Below, in pieces: positions 52,348-61,109 of a DNA stretch of 64,000 nt. The notes beneath the pieces were generated by a model, which was given only the letters and a program-made list of their open reading frames with translations, made no database searches and was not told the DNA's origin. Source of the DNA: Paenibacillus sacheonensis (GTDB taxonomy: Bacteria; Bacillota; Bacilli; Paenibacillales; Paenibacillaceae). Numbering within the stretch: the first letter of the stretch is position 1; every line of letters begins with the position of its first letter. The stretch spans positions 434,001 to 498,000 of the forward strand of contig NZ_JAAAMU010000006.1 of the NCBI RefSeq assembly GCF_009909195.1. The letters run 5' to 3'. The position numbers and the translations under genes were made by a program.

Positions 52348-53337
52348 CTACACGAGCTCCCGCCTGCCGCTCTCCTGCGAACGGATCGCCGCATGGGCCA
52401 GCTGCAGCGCGCGCATGCCCGCCGCTGCGTGAACCGGCGGCTGACCGCCGCTGCGGAACGCCGCCACGATGGCATTCAGATGCGCATCGAACGTACGGTG
52501 GAATTCGCGGTCGAGATCGTTGAAGTAGCCGGCCTGCCATACCTCCGCCGTCTCGCTGCCCGCCGCCTGGAACGAGAATCGCCGCACCGTATCCTCGATC
52601 AGGACGCGGCCCTGCGTGCCGTTGATTTCCAGGCGCTGCGTATCCGAGTACGCGTACGAGGAATCGTACGTGCCGAGCAGATTGCCGACGGCCCCGCTTG
52701 CGAAGCGCAGTCCGATCGACATCGTGCTGAAGCCTTTGCCCGTGATGTCGGTCATCTCCGCGGATACGGATGCGATCGGTCCCATCAGAAACTCCAGCGA
52801 GTCGAACCCATGGCACTGCGTCTCGATCAAATTCCCATAGGGCGACGCGGCGCTTCCGCCTTCTCCCCCGAATCGCCATGTGCCGAAGACCAGTTCTCCG
52901 AGGCCGCCCGCGTCGATCCGGTTCTTCGCCAGCTGCATCGGCTTCGCGAAGCGATGGTTGAAGTTGATCGCGAAGAATAAACTCCGCTTCTCCGCCTCCT
53001 CCAGCAGCCGGTCGGCTTCCCGCAGATCGAATACGAGCGGCTTCTCCACGAGCAGCGGAAACCCGGCCTGGATAACGGCGAGCGTGGCCTCGAAATGCCC
53101 TTCGTTCGGCAGGCACAGGCTGACCAGATCAGGCTGCTCGCGCTCCAGCATCTCCCCGATATCCGTATAGGCGTTCGCCCCGTAATGCTCCGCCCGCTTC
53201 CGCGTCCGCTCGGGATCGCGACCGGCGATCGCGCACAGCTCCACGTCGGCATGCGCCGACAGTACGCGGGCATGCTGCTCGCCCCAGCCGCCGGTGCCGA
53301 CGAGCGCGATCTTCGTTTTGCGGCCTAATGTCGTCAT
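52348..53337 (-). CDS. Gfo/Idh/MocA family NAD(P)-dependent oxidoreductase
   Basis: A 329-residue cytoplasmic enzyme. The Rossmann start is VGTGGWGEQHARV (residues ~13-25), the EKPL motif (LLVEKPLVFD) holds the catalytic Lys, and QCHGFDSLEFL gives the substrate-side His. AAAGGGAGG precedes the ATG. It follows the zinc dehydrogenase gene by 61 bp on the same strand; the two likely act in one sugar or cyclitol oxidation path. The exact substrate is unknown. Confidence 0.9.
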   Translation of the reverse strand: MTTLGRKTKIALVGTGGWGEQHARVLSAHADVELCAIAGRDPERTRKRAEHYGANAYTDIGEMLEREQPDLVSLCLPNEGHFEATLAVIQAGFPLLVEKPLVFDLREADRLLEEAEKRSLFFAINFNHRFAKPMQLAKNRIDAGGLGELVFGTWRFGGEGGSAASPYGNLIETQCHGFDSLEFLMGPIASVSAEMTDITGKGFSTMSIGLRFASGAVGNLLGTYDSSYAYSDTQRLEINGTQGRVLIEDTVRRFSFQAAGSETAEVWQAGYFNDLDREFHRTFDAHLNAIVAAFRSGGQPPVHAAAGMRALQLAHAAIRSQESGRRELV

Positions 53338-53398
53338 GACTTCGCCTCCCTTTCAACGTTCCGTACCGAATACGCCGCGGCCTTCCATGGCGCTCCTA

Positions 53399-54439
53399 TC
53401 ACGGCTCCACCACGACTTTCCCGCACTGTCCGCCGAAGAAGAGCTCGCTTGCCTCCTGCAGCTGCGAAGCCGGGAAGCGATGCGTGATGATCTGCGATAA
53501 GTATTCGCGGTGCTGCCTCAAATACGCCGCGTTCGCTTCCAGCTCGCCGTACGTGAAATATTCGCTGCCCAGCACCGTTCTCTCCGGGGCGATCAGATTC
53601 GAAGACACGTCCAGCAGCACCTCGCCGCCATGTCCGACGCAGACGAGCACGCCGCGTTTGCCTAGCCGCTGCACGCATAATTGACGGGCAGAGGTCTGGC
53701 CGCTTGAATCAAAAGCGGCATCGACGCCATCCGCGAAGCCGTCGGCGGCGAGGCGCGCCGCCAAATCCTCGCTGCCGGCATGCACCGGGATGCCGCCGAG
53801 CTTCTTCGCAAGCGCCAAGCGGTATTCGTTCATATCCGTTACGTAGACCGGAACATCCTGTCCCAGCATAATCTTGACCATGCCGAGAATGCCCAGCCCG
53901 ATCGGACCGGCTCCGGTAATCAGCACCGATTCGATATCTTCGCGCGCGAGCGTCGCCCTTCGGGTCGCGTGGCCGCCGGTGCCCATAATATCCAGCAGCA
54001 GCGTTGCGTCGGAGAACGACAGGTCCGCATCGATCGGGAAGAAAATATTTTCGTTGATCAGCACGTATTCGCCGTACCCGCCATCATGCGAGAAGCCCAT
54101 GTCCGCGCGTTTGTTGAAGCATTGGTTGGTATAGCCCAGCTTGCAGCTGCGGCACTGACCGCAAAAATCCATCAGGAAGACGACGCCCGGCGTTCCCGGC
54201 TTCGCATTCGTATTCGGTCCTGCATCGACGACGAAGCCGGCGATCTCATGGCCTGGCGTATGCTGGCCGGAGCCGTTCAAGTAATAGCCTTTGTCCGAGC
54301 CGCAGAGGGCGTTCGCCTTGGATCGGATCAGCAGCTGCCCCGGACCCGGGCGCGGCACGTCCTTCGTCACGTAAGCGACCTCGCCGTTGCCCGTGAAGAC
54401 GGGGGACAGCATCTGAGCCGGAATTGCAATCGGTTGCAT
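53399..54439 (-). CDS. zinc-dependent medium-chain alcohol/sugar dehydrogenase
   Basis: A 346-residue enzyme. Catalytic zinc ligands Cys46 (ALCGSD) and His64-Glu65 (PGHEIAG); structural zinc Cys93, 96, 99 and 107 (FCGQCRSCKLGYTNQC); NAD(P) motif GAGPIGLGILG. It is related to threonine/sorbitol dehydrogenases. AAGGAGC precedes the ATG. First gene of the pair, divergent from the AraC regulator, with a dyad operator 19 bp before its start. Confidence 0.92.
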   Translation of the reverse strand: MQPIAIPAQMLSPVFTGNGEVAYVTKDVPRPGPGQLLIRSKANALCGSDKGYYLNGSGQHTPGHEIAGFVVDAGPNTNAKPGTPGVVFLMDFCGQCRSCKLGYTNQCFNKRADMGFSHDGGYGEYVLINENIFFPIDADLSFSDATLLLDIMGTGGHATRRATLAREDIESVLITGAGPIGLGILGMVKIMLGQDVPVYVTDMNEYRLALAKKLGGIPVHAGSEDLAARLAADGFADGVDAAFDSSGQTSARQLCVQRLGKRGVLVCVGHGGEVLLDVSSNLIAPERTVLGSEYFTYGELEANAAYLRQHREYLSQIITHRFPASQLQEASELFFGGQCGKVVVEP

Positions 54440-54457
54440 AAAGGTTCAGCTCCTTCG

Positions 54458-54479
54458 GATTGACTTGTCAAAAAACCAG
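54458..54479. promoter_or_regulatory. operator a (TTGACTTGTCAA dyad), dehydrogenase side
   Basis: GATTGACTTGTCAAAAAACC has a perfect TTGAC-TT-GTCAA dyad. A direct copy lies 87 bp on at 54545. Confidence 0.55.
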
Positions 54480-54544
54480 TTTCCTAATCATGGATCTGCT
54501 TCTATTTTACATGGGCGCCGAGGAATGTCCTTGTTCAAAGCTTC

Positions 54545-54567
54545 GATTTACTTGTCAAAAACAACGG
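54545..54567. promoter_or_regulatory. operator b, AraC side
   Basis: GATTTACTTGTCAAAAACAAC repeats operator a with one change in the dyad. Spacing of 87 bp (about eight helical turns) would let a regulator dimer loop the DNA. Confidence 0.55.
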
Positions 54568-54618
54568 TCTATACTGATCCATAACGAAACCTCACCCTTC
54601 CCCGAGGAGTTGGTAAAC

Positions 54619-55545
54619 ATGCTGCGCCGCGAGCATAGCTGGAACGATCATCCCATCCTGCCTTACGTGAGACTCTGTTACCGCTTCGTCAGCCAGCCCT
54701 TCTTCCAGGGCGAGCGCCGGCTGCTCGACTACCTGTTCTTATCTATGGAGAAAGGCAGATATATCCTCACCGTAGAGGGCGCCGATTACGAGCTGAACGA
54801 GGGCGAGTTTGCGCTGATCCAGCCCGGAGTCTTGTTCACGACCCGCGGCTTCGGGGACTGCGTCGTTCCGAACGCGCATCTCGATTTTTTCTATAACCCC
54901 GCCCGGGCGCAAAGCTTCGTGACGACCCCCGGCCAGGCGAACATCGCGCCGTACGCGCATTTGCTCCAGCCTCGGCTGAACGATTTTCCCGAGGTGGACA
55001 TTCCGGTTCTGCTTCGGGCCAAGCAGCCCCAACTCTACCGGGATACGCTGCTGCAAATGATCGAACAGTTCAAACGCAACGATATCCCGAGCACGCTGAA
55101 GGTGCAGCAGCTGGCGCTCGAGCTGCTCCAACTGCTGCTTGGCAGCGGCGGCGGCGGTGCGGCTTCGTATGATTTTGAAGGCCTGCAGTTCGTCCGTAAG
55201 ATGAACGCCTTTCTTTCCTTCAACTTGTCCGCGCCGCTGTCGGTCGAAGAGATGGCGAAGCACGCGGGCTATTCGGAGTCGCATTTCTCGACCGTGTTCG
55301 GGCATCACTTCGGCACGACGCCGCATCAGTATTTGCTTCGGCTTCGCCTGCAAAAAGCACAGGAGCTTCTTGGCACCACAACGCTGAAGCTGGAGCAAGT
55401 CGCCGCCTACTGCGGCTTCGCCAGCGACTCCCATCTATCCAAGGCGTTCAAGCGGCAAACCGGTCTGTCGCCAAGGGAGTTTCGGGCGGGGGACAGGCGC
55501 GGAGCGCTTCGCGAAAACGGTGAAGGAGTGCCCGGGATGGATTGA
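54619..55545 (+). CDS. AraC family transcriptional regulator
   Basis: A 308-residue regulator with an N-terminal cupin-like sensing part (~20-120, EGADYELNEGEFALIQPGV) and a C-terminal AraC domain (~205-300, SVEEMAKHAGYSESHFSTVFGHHFG and LEQVAAYCGFASDSHLSKAFKRQTG). I chose the ATG at 54619, 8 nt after GAGGAG; the longer frame upstream would cover operator b. It is divergent from the dehydrogenase gene and probably its activator. Confidence 0.88.
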   Translation: MLRREHSWNDHPILPYVRLCYRFVSQPFFQGERRLLDYLFLSMEKGRYILTVEGADYELNEGEFALIQPGVLFTTRGFGDCVVPNAHLDFFYNPARAQSFVTTPGQANIAPYAHLLQPRLNDFPEVDIPVLLRAKQPQLYRDTLLQMIEQFKRNDIPSTLKVQQLALELLQLLLGSGGGGAASYDFEGLQFVRKMNAFLSFNLSAPLSVEEMAKHAGYSESHFSTVFGHHFGTTPHQYLLRLRLQKAQELLGTTTLKLEQVAAYCGFASDSHLSKAFKRQTGLSPREFRAGDRRGALRENGEGVPGMD

Positions 55546-55573
55546 CGCAAAAGCTCCCCCTGAACAAATAATT

Positions 55574-55615
55574 GAGCCCTGCATGACCTCTATTCAGAGG
55601 AGCGATGCAGGGCTC
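55574..55615. terminator. bidirectional terminator between AraC and Ig-like genes
   Basis: AGCCCTGCAT with ATGCAGGGCT and an inner CTCT/AGAG stem; both sides are followed by A/T-rich tails. It separates convergent genes. Confidence 0.7.
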
Positions 55616-55624
55616 TATTATTCC

Positions 55625-57469
55625 TTAGTCTCCGGAACTAGTACGATCTATGTGGAAAGTCACACTTTGAGACGATTCAATATTCCCTGCTTTATCGACG
55701 CTGCGATAGCCAATAAGATAGGTTCCATTTTTAAAGCTCATTCGCGCATACATTGGATATATCTTCCACGGACCTTGATTTATTCGATATTCTATCTTAT
55801 CCACTCCAGAAATCGCATCGGACGATTGGAAGGTCACGCATGCGCAGTTTTGATACGACTCCCCGTCTTTAACGCCTACGATTTTTGTTTCAGGCATCGC
55901 GGTATCGATCTTAATACTGGCACTCTTGATTGCTTCCGTATTACCGAACTCATCTGTGCTACGATATTCAAGATTAAAAACCCCATCTTCCTCAAAGACA
56001 ATGGCCGTATTATAACTCATCCATTCTTCTCCATTAATTCGGTACTGTGTCATGATAGTTGAGGAGGTGTCGTCTAATGCGGAGAGAACGATTTGTATCG
56101 GTGTATTAAACCAGCCATTACTATTTACAACATGATCAACCGAAATAGAAGTTACGGGCCCATGCGGACTGCCTGGTTCATTTGAGTTGGCAAAGATAAA
56201 ATTGTAGGCACTCAAATTCTTGAATTCAATCACAGGAGTTGCATTTCCAGTAGCGGTAGTAGAATGATAATAACTGTAATTATTCCCCTGAATATCACCG
56301 AACTCAATTGATGTCGCCTGGTATAATCCAGCGGGGTCGCTCATTCCTGGGTTTATCTTCCCTGTGAATACTCCGTCGCCATCATTATCTGTCAATGAGA
56401 TGATTTTATAGTAATCTCCGCCATTCAAGTAATCGATCGTGCGATATTTTATTGAAAGAAAATCAACTCCGGTTAAATCATCCGTTATCGTAGCGCTTAT
56501 GGTGATGTTCTCTCCCGGATGTACTTTACCTCCTGACAAAGATATTTCTTCAAGAACAGGCGGTGTGATATCAATGTTGGGACTAATCCCACTTTTTAGC
56601 GTAAAACTATAGGCACTTAAATCTCTATTTTCGTAATAGGGCGATCCGTCATCCGGGTCCTTAGAATTTACGTATTGACCCCCATTTCCGGCGTTATCCA
56701 GCACGCCAATACCTTTCACAGTATAAGTGCCGGTGAAATCACCTTTCCGAAATAAGTGCGAACCCGTAAAGGTTCCATCGCCATCTCTGTCGAGGAGCTC
56801 GATTCCTACTACGTAATTAGGATCATAAGGCCCTCTGAAGCCGATGGATGCATAGTGTACGCCTGAAATATCATCTGTTATATGTGCATTAACGGTAAGG
56901 ATGTCTCCAGCCATACCTTCTGTGCGTGATATCGTTACCTCGTGAAGCATCGGAAATGTCGTGTCTGCATCCGGGTTGGAAACGGTGAAGTTATAGCTGC
57001 TAAGGTCCTTGTATTCAAAGGTCGTGAATTTCTTAGTGGAAACGGTTGAATGTACATATTGATAACTGTTCGACTGGTTGTCTGCCACGATAATATAACT
57101 AATCTTGTACACGCCGTTTGGATCATATTTACCAGTGGTTATAGAGCCGGTGAATAAGCCATCATTGTCATTGTCATAGAGGAAAGCTGATTTCGCTTCG
57201 ATATTGCCGGGAGGAAGATATTCGACATATAAGTGATTCACGCCAGAAATATCATCAGCGGCCCTGGCAGACAATATGAGGGTGTCATCGCCATGGAGTT
57301 CCGCTTTTGAAAGGGAGAGGTCGAGCAAAACGGGCCGTGTTGTGTCCACCGGCGGCGTATTGCTTTCAGCGAATGTCTGATAGGTAAAAAAATTGTTCAT
57401 TAACAAGACAGCGATAAACAAAAACGACAAATACATCCTCTTCTTCACGAGTTCACTCACGCCTCTCAC
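55625..57469 (-). CDS. exported Ig-like repeat protein with OmpL47-like domains, AT-rich
   Basis: A 614-residue protein with a signal peptide (cleavage near FAES, residue ~35). Three ~125-residue repeats follow, each with P-x-L-x-[ED]-[IL]-[ST]-[IL]-S, a TDD-[IL]-[ST]-G-V core, DGDGxFTG and a closing LS-x-Y-[NS]-F. Two OmpL47-like units end the chain (YRINGEEWMSYN.. and YRINQGPWKIYP.., each with a STDEFGN/SVDKAGN block). No anchor is seen, so it is probably secreted. Base use is clearly more AT-rich than all neighbours, a sign of later gain by transfer. Confidence 0.8.
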   Translation of the reverse strand: MRGVSELVKKRMYLSFLFIAVLLMNNFFTYQTFAESNTPPVDTTRPVLLDLSLSKAELHGDDTLILSARAADDISGVNHLYVEYLPPGNIEAKSAFLYDNDNDGLFTGSITTGKYDPNGVYKISYIIVADNQSNSYQYVHSTVSTKKFTTFEYKDLSSYNFTVSNPDADTTFPMLHEVTISRTEGMAGDILTVNAHITDDISGVHYASIGFRGPYDPNYVVGIELLDRDGDGTFTGSHLFRKGDFTGTYTVKGIGVLDNAGNGGQYVNSKDPDDGSPYYENRDLSAYSFTLKSGISPNIDITPPVLEEISLSGGKVHPGENITISATITDDLTGVDFLSIKYRTIDYLNGGDYYKIISLTDNDGDGVFTGKINPGMSDPAGLYQATSIEFGDIQGNNYSYYHSTTATGNATPVIEFKNLSAYNFIFANSNEPGSPHGPVTSISVDHVVNSNGWFNTPIQIVLSALDDTSSTIMTQYRINGEEWMSYNTAIVFEEDGVFNLEYRSTDEFGNTEAIKSASIKIDTAMPETKIVGVKDGESYQNCACVTFQSSDAISGVDKIEYRINQGPWKIYPMYARMSFKNGTYLIGYRSVDKAGNIESSQSVTFHIDRTSSGD

Positions 57470-57713
57470 GCATTTTGGTAACAGTAACTAACTGAAACGC
57501 TTGAAAAGCCCCAGACTGCTCCTATTCAGCCTCCTTGGCTTCCATGATACATTTTGTATATTACAGAGGAAAAGGATGAAAAGTCTGTCGTTTCTTCGTA
57601 TAAATAGAAGATTTATCTAAAATAAGTGGACGAAGGCCTTTCGCTATCTTCGACGTAGCCCAACTAAACAAAGATTGATGCGCCCGCGAACCGGGCACCT
57701 CCCCAAGCGCCTG

Positions 57714-57742
57714 TTGCTTTTTCCTTTGCTTCGCGGTACGAT
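57714..57742 (+). promoter_or_regulatory. candidate promoter of the glyS T-box leader
   Basis: TTGCTT (57714-57719) and TACGAT (57737-57742) are 17 bp apart, placing the transcript start near 57750, just before stem I of the T-box. Confidence 0.5.
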
Positions 57743-57749
57743 AGCCAAA

Positions 57750-57990
57750 ACATGACATTTCCGCAATGATGGACCATAGTACCTGAGCAGTCTTCCACGC
57801 AGCGAGCCGGGGACAGTGCAAGCCCGGAGGAGCATTCAGGGAAAAGGCAGTCCGGAGCAATGGAAATGCAGCAAAAGAGGGCGGCTCGTTCATGGCCGTC
57901 AACTGGGGTGGAACCGCGGGCGCGCAAGCTCTCGTCCCCGGATATCGCGTTGTCGCGATGTCCGGAGACGGGGGCTTTTTTGGTTCCCCT
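57750..57990 (+). ncRNA. T-box riboswitch leader (tRNA-Gly) upstream of glyS
   Basis: The T-box itself is GGTGGAACCGCGGG at 57907-57920. Before it lies a stem I region with the AGCCGGGGACAGTGCAAGCC element typical of the distal bulge/loop, and GGC at 57846-57848 (AAAAGGCAG) as the likely glycine specifier. After it, CCCCGGATATCGCG pairs with CGCGATGTCCGGAGACGGGG and ends in TTTTTT (57976-57981), the terminator that uncharged tRNA-Gly would prevent. It controls glyS, which starts 86 bp on. Confidence 0.9.
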
Positions 57991-58075
57991 TCTCCGGCAC
58001 GGATTGCGCCGCGCTGCCACTGCCGCGGTGCCAGCCGACTACCATGCCGCATGACGGCCGAAGGAGTGTCTGACG

Positions 58076-59482
58076 ATGAGCAACGAACCGAAACCGAACG
58101 AACCGAAACCGATGGACCGGATCGTCTCGCTGGCGAAGCAGCGAGGCTTTATTTTCCCGGGTTCCGAGATTTATGGCGGCCTGGCGAATACGTGGGATTA
58201 CGGCCCGCTCGGCGTCGAGCTGAAGAACAACATCAAGCGCGCATGGTGGAAGAAATTCATCCAGCAATCGCCGCATAACGTCGGCCTCGACGCCGCGATC
58301 CTGATGAATCCGCAAGCCTGGGTCGCCTCCGGCCATGTCGGCAATTTCAACGACCCCATGATCGATTGCAAAGCGTGCAAAGCCCGCCACCGCGCGGACA
58401 AAATCATCGAGAACGCCCTGGGCGACAAAGGCATCGAGGTGATCGTCGACGGCATGACGTTCGACGACATGAAGGCCTTGATCGAGCAGCACGGCATCGC
58501 CTGCCCGGATTGCGGCAGCCGGGATTTCACCGACATCCGCCAGTTCAATCTGATGTTCAAGACGTTCCAAGGCGTGACGGAGTCGAGCGCGAACGCGGTC
58601 TATCTGCGGCCGGAGACGGCGCAAGGCATCTTCGTCAACTTCAAGAACGTGCAGCGCGCCATGCGCAAGAAGCTGCCCTTCGGCATCGGCCAAATCGGCA
58701 AAAGCTTCCGCAACGAAATCACGCCCGGCAACTTTACGTTCCGGACGCGCGAGTTCGAGCAGATGGAGCTGGAGTTCTTCTGCAAGCCCGGCGAGGACCT
58801 GGAATGGTTCCGCTATTGGCGCGGCTTCTGCCGGGATTGGCTGCTTGGCCTCGGCATGCGGGAAACGAGCATCCGGCTGCGGGATCACGCCGACGACGAG
58901 CTGTCGCACTACAGCAGCGCGACGACGGATATCGAGTATCGCTTCCCGTTCGGCTGGGGCGAGCTGTGGGGCATCGCCGACCGGACGGACTTCGACCTGA
59001 AGCAGCATATGGCGCATGCGGGCGAGGACTTCCATGTGGTCGATCCGGATACGAACGAGCGCTACGTCCCGTACTGCATCGAGCCTTCGCTCGGCGCCGA
59101 CAGGGTGACGCTCGCCTTCCTCATCGACGCGTACGAGGAAGAGCAGCTCGAAGCGGAAGACAGCCGCGTCGTGCTCCGGCTGCATCCGGCTCTCGCGCCG
59201 TTCAAAGCGGCGGTCTTCCCGCTGTCGAAGAAGCTCGCGGACGGCGCGCATCGCGTGTACGCGGACCTCGCCGCCGACTTCATGGTCGACTACGACGAGA
59301 GCGGCTCCATCGGCAAACGCTACCGCCGCCACGACGAGATCGGCACGCCGCTGTGCATCACGTACGATTTCGATTCCGAGACCGACGGCTGCGTCACGGT
59401 CCGCGACCGCGACACGATGACGCAGGTCCGGCTTCCGATCGCGGAGCTGCGCGCTTACGTCGCGGCGCGGGCGGCGTTCTAG
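58076..59482 (+). CDS. glyS: glycyl-tRNA synthetase (single-chain alpha2 type)
   Basis: A 468-residue class II synthetase charging tRNA-Gly. Motif 1 is in [17 protein letters not shown], motif 2 in [24 protein letters not shown], motif 3 in [13 protein letters not shown]; the [14 protein letters not shown] stretch binds glycyl-adenylate. A Cys-rich insert ([12 protein letters not shown] and CPDCGSRDF) is usual. The C-terminal ~100 residues are the anticodon-binding domain. AAGGAG precedes the ATG. Expression is set by the T-box upstream. Confidence 0.96.
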   Translation: MSNEPKPNEPKPMDRIVSLAKQRGFIFPGSEIYGGLANTWDYGPLGVELKNNIKRAWWKKFIQQSPHNVGLDAAILMNPQAWVASGHVGNFNDPMIDCKACKARHRADKIIENALGDKGIEVIVDGMTFDDMKALIEQHGIACPDCGSRDFTDIRQFNLMFKTFQGVTESSANAVYLRPETAQGIFVNFKNVQRAMRKKLPFGIGQIGKSFRNEITPGNFTFRTREFEQMELEFFCKPGEDLEWFRYWRGFCRDWLLGLGMRETSIRLRDHADDELSHYSSATTDIEYRFPFGWGELWGIADRTDFDLKQHMAHAGEDFHVVDPDTNERYVPYCIEPSLGADRVTLAFLIDAYEEEQLEAEDSRVVLRLHPALAPFKAAVFPLSKKLADGAHRVYADLAADFMVDYDESGSIGKRYRRHDEIGTPLCITYDFDSETDGCVTVRDRDTMTQVRLPIAELRAYVAARAAF

Positions 59483-59546
59483 CCTGTAACGTTTTAACCC
59501 TTTTCGGCGTTTAGGCTCCCCTAGACGCTACGGACATAGCAAACGA

Positions 59547-59584
59547 AAGAGCCTTTGCCGCCAGATCGGGGCAAAGGCTCTTCT
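59547..59584. terminator. terminator of glyS (bidirectional)
   Basis: AAGAGCCTTTGCC pairs with GGCAAAGGCTCTT. It lies 65 bp after glyS and 22 bp after the minus-strand lipoprotein gene stop. Confidence 0.8.
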
Positions 59585-59605
59585 ATTCCGTTCCGGCGCG
59601 CTGCA

Positions 59606-60112
59606 TCATGAGCCGGTTGTCAACGCGAGCAAATCATTCCGATTCCGATTAATATCATTGTTCACTTTCCATGTTCCGTTCGTTTTGGCAAGCGTGATGC
59701 TGCCTTCCACGGGAATGCTTGTCATCTCTTTCGCGTCGTCTCGCAGCATGACCTTCATCCGATAGGTATAAGCGATGACATCCTCATCCTCGCTTGAATG
59801 GCTCAACTGTATGTCCTGAGCGGATACAGCTGCTTGCTCGCGCTGCGCGATCATGAACGGCAGGCCAAGCACGCGGTTGGCGAGCAGGCTTTCCAGCCAT
59901 TCCTCCGTTGCGTAGGGCTGCAGCTGCGCCTGCCGCTCCTGAAGGGACGATGCGTCCACGGTACTAGGAGGATAATCGGTTACTTCATAAAAGTGAGCGA
60001 GGTAGGCTTTCGCAGCCTCGGCCGCGGCTTCTTCATCGGCATCGCTGCCGCAGCCCCATAAGATCGTAACAAGTACCGAGATGATGACGAACACGCCGGC
60101 GCTTCTGCGCAT
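59606..60112 (-). CDS. lipoprotein of unknown function
   Basis: A 168-residue lipoprotein; lipobox LWGC with Cys21 and a short acidic Ala-rich tether. The mature part (AKAYLAHFYEVTDY.. EEWLESLLANRVLG.. NGTWKVNNDINRN) has the look of an NTF2-like or DUF4829-type fold, but I do not recognise the family surely. I chose ATG 60112 with AAGGAGG 8 nt upstream; an in-frame ATG 8 codons earlier would place the ribosome site inside the gene. It follows the next lipoprotein gene by 60 bp. Confidence 0.7.
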   Translation of the reverse strand: MRRSAGVFVIISVLVTILWGCGSDADEEAAAEAAKAYLAHFYEVTDYPPSTVDASSLQERQAQLQPYATEEWLESLLANRVLGLPFMIAQREQAAVSAQDIQLSHSSEDEDVIAYTYRMKVMLRDDAKEMTSIPVEGSITLAKTNGTWKVNNDINRNRNDLLALTTGS

Positions 60113-60172
60113 CACATGGACCTCCTTGAAGTTCAATTTGCAGTGTTGCTCGCTGACGGCGCCTCGGCTTTC

Positions 60173-60763
60173 TTAATTCTCGACCGTAACCGTCGTATGC
60201 ACCGAGCCATAGTACGGCGAACGCTTCGTGACCTCTTCGCTAAGATCGAACGAAACGATCGCTTCGAGCACGTACCGGCCAGGGGGCAGGATCAGTTCCT
60301 TCTCGTTGTAAAATGCCCGCCAATAATCCGCATCCGGATCATCTTCGCCGTATCCGCCGCTTTTGGCGAATGGCTCCGTAATCGTCCTGCCTTGAATGAA
60401 TTCTGTGGGAGCGCGCTCCGCCGTCGAGGCGCCGTCCATATTGAAGTCTTTGCCGTCATGGATCGTGAAGACCAGAAATGACTTTGCCCCATAAACGGTT
60501 ATGTTCGGTTGATCGCCCACGTAGGTCACACTGGCGGAGGCTTCGATCGGCTCGCCTTTCTTGTACGTCGTCCGCTCCATGTTCAGCTCGAGCTCGAACT
60601 TGTCGTCCCGATAAGACGGCTTCGGGCTGGCCATTCTTTCCAAGATCTCTTTGTTCGCTTCGATGCGCGCAGTATCGGTCGGGGACGTTCCTTCCGGGCT
60701 GTCTCCTGTTTCGACGCCGCATGCCGACAGCATCAGGATCGCGAGGTATAACAAGATCCGCAT
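60173..60763 (-). CDS. lipoprotein of unknown function
   Basis: A 196-residue lipoprotein with lipobox MLSAC (Cys15). The mature chain is beta-rich (FELELNMERTTYKKGEPIEASASVTYVG.. LPPGRYVLEAIVSF), like BsuPI/intracellular protease inhibitor-type or Ig-like folds of Firmicute lipoproteins; this is a likeness only. AAAGGAG precedes the ATG. Probably one operon with the lipoprotein at 59606. Confidence 0.72.
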   Translation of the reverse strand: MRILLYLAILMLSACGVETGDSPEGTSPTDTARIEANKEILERMASPKPSYRDDKFELELNMERTTYKKGEPIEASASVTYVGDQPNITVYGAKSFLVFTIHDGKDFNMDGASTAERAPTEFIQGRTITEPFAKSGGYGEDDPDADYWRAFYNEKELILPPGRYVLEAIVSFDLSEEVTKRSPYYGSVHTTVTVEN

Positions 60764-61011
60764 GCTCCATCCGCTCCTTTCGCCTGCTTGGGCTGTATTA
60801 TTCGTTCCATAATGTTCGTGCCCGTTATCCTTCGTTCATCCTACTGTCTAAACGAGTCCAGCGTACAATAGTTGCACCCCGTACAGTAAAAAAAAGGAAT
60901 TTCCGGCTCCCGTTCCGAATGGAATACTAGTGAACGTTGTCTGTCTCAGTTCGAACCGTCCCAACCGAAACATGGACACTTAAACCCGATCAAGAACAGG
61001 AGGAAGCCGTC

Positions 61012-61038
61012 ATGCCGAGAAAGAAAATCCCCCGCTAA
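61012..61038 (+). other. 8-codon ORF with strong ribosome site, out of frame with the amidoligase
   Basis: AGGAGG (60999-61004) is 7 nt before ATG-CCG-AGA-AAG-AAA-ATC-CC.. (MPRKKIPR) which ends at TAA 61036. The run CCCCC at 61029-61033 is key: one more C would join this start to the amidoligase frame without a stop. Confidence 0.5.
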
Positions 61039-61109
61039 GCCCGAGCTCCCCCTCTCCATTGGCTGCGATGTCCTGCCGCAATCCAAACCATGAGAGGGTG
61101 CAACTACGT

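Noticed and set aside
57561-58052. ORFs over the glyS leader
   Set aside because: The region is a T-box RNA; the frames have no protein likeness and clash with its conserved bases.
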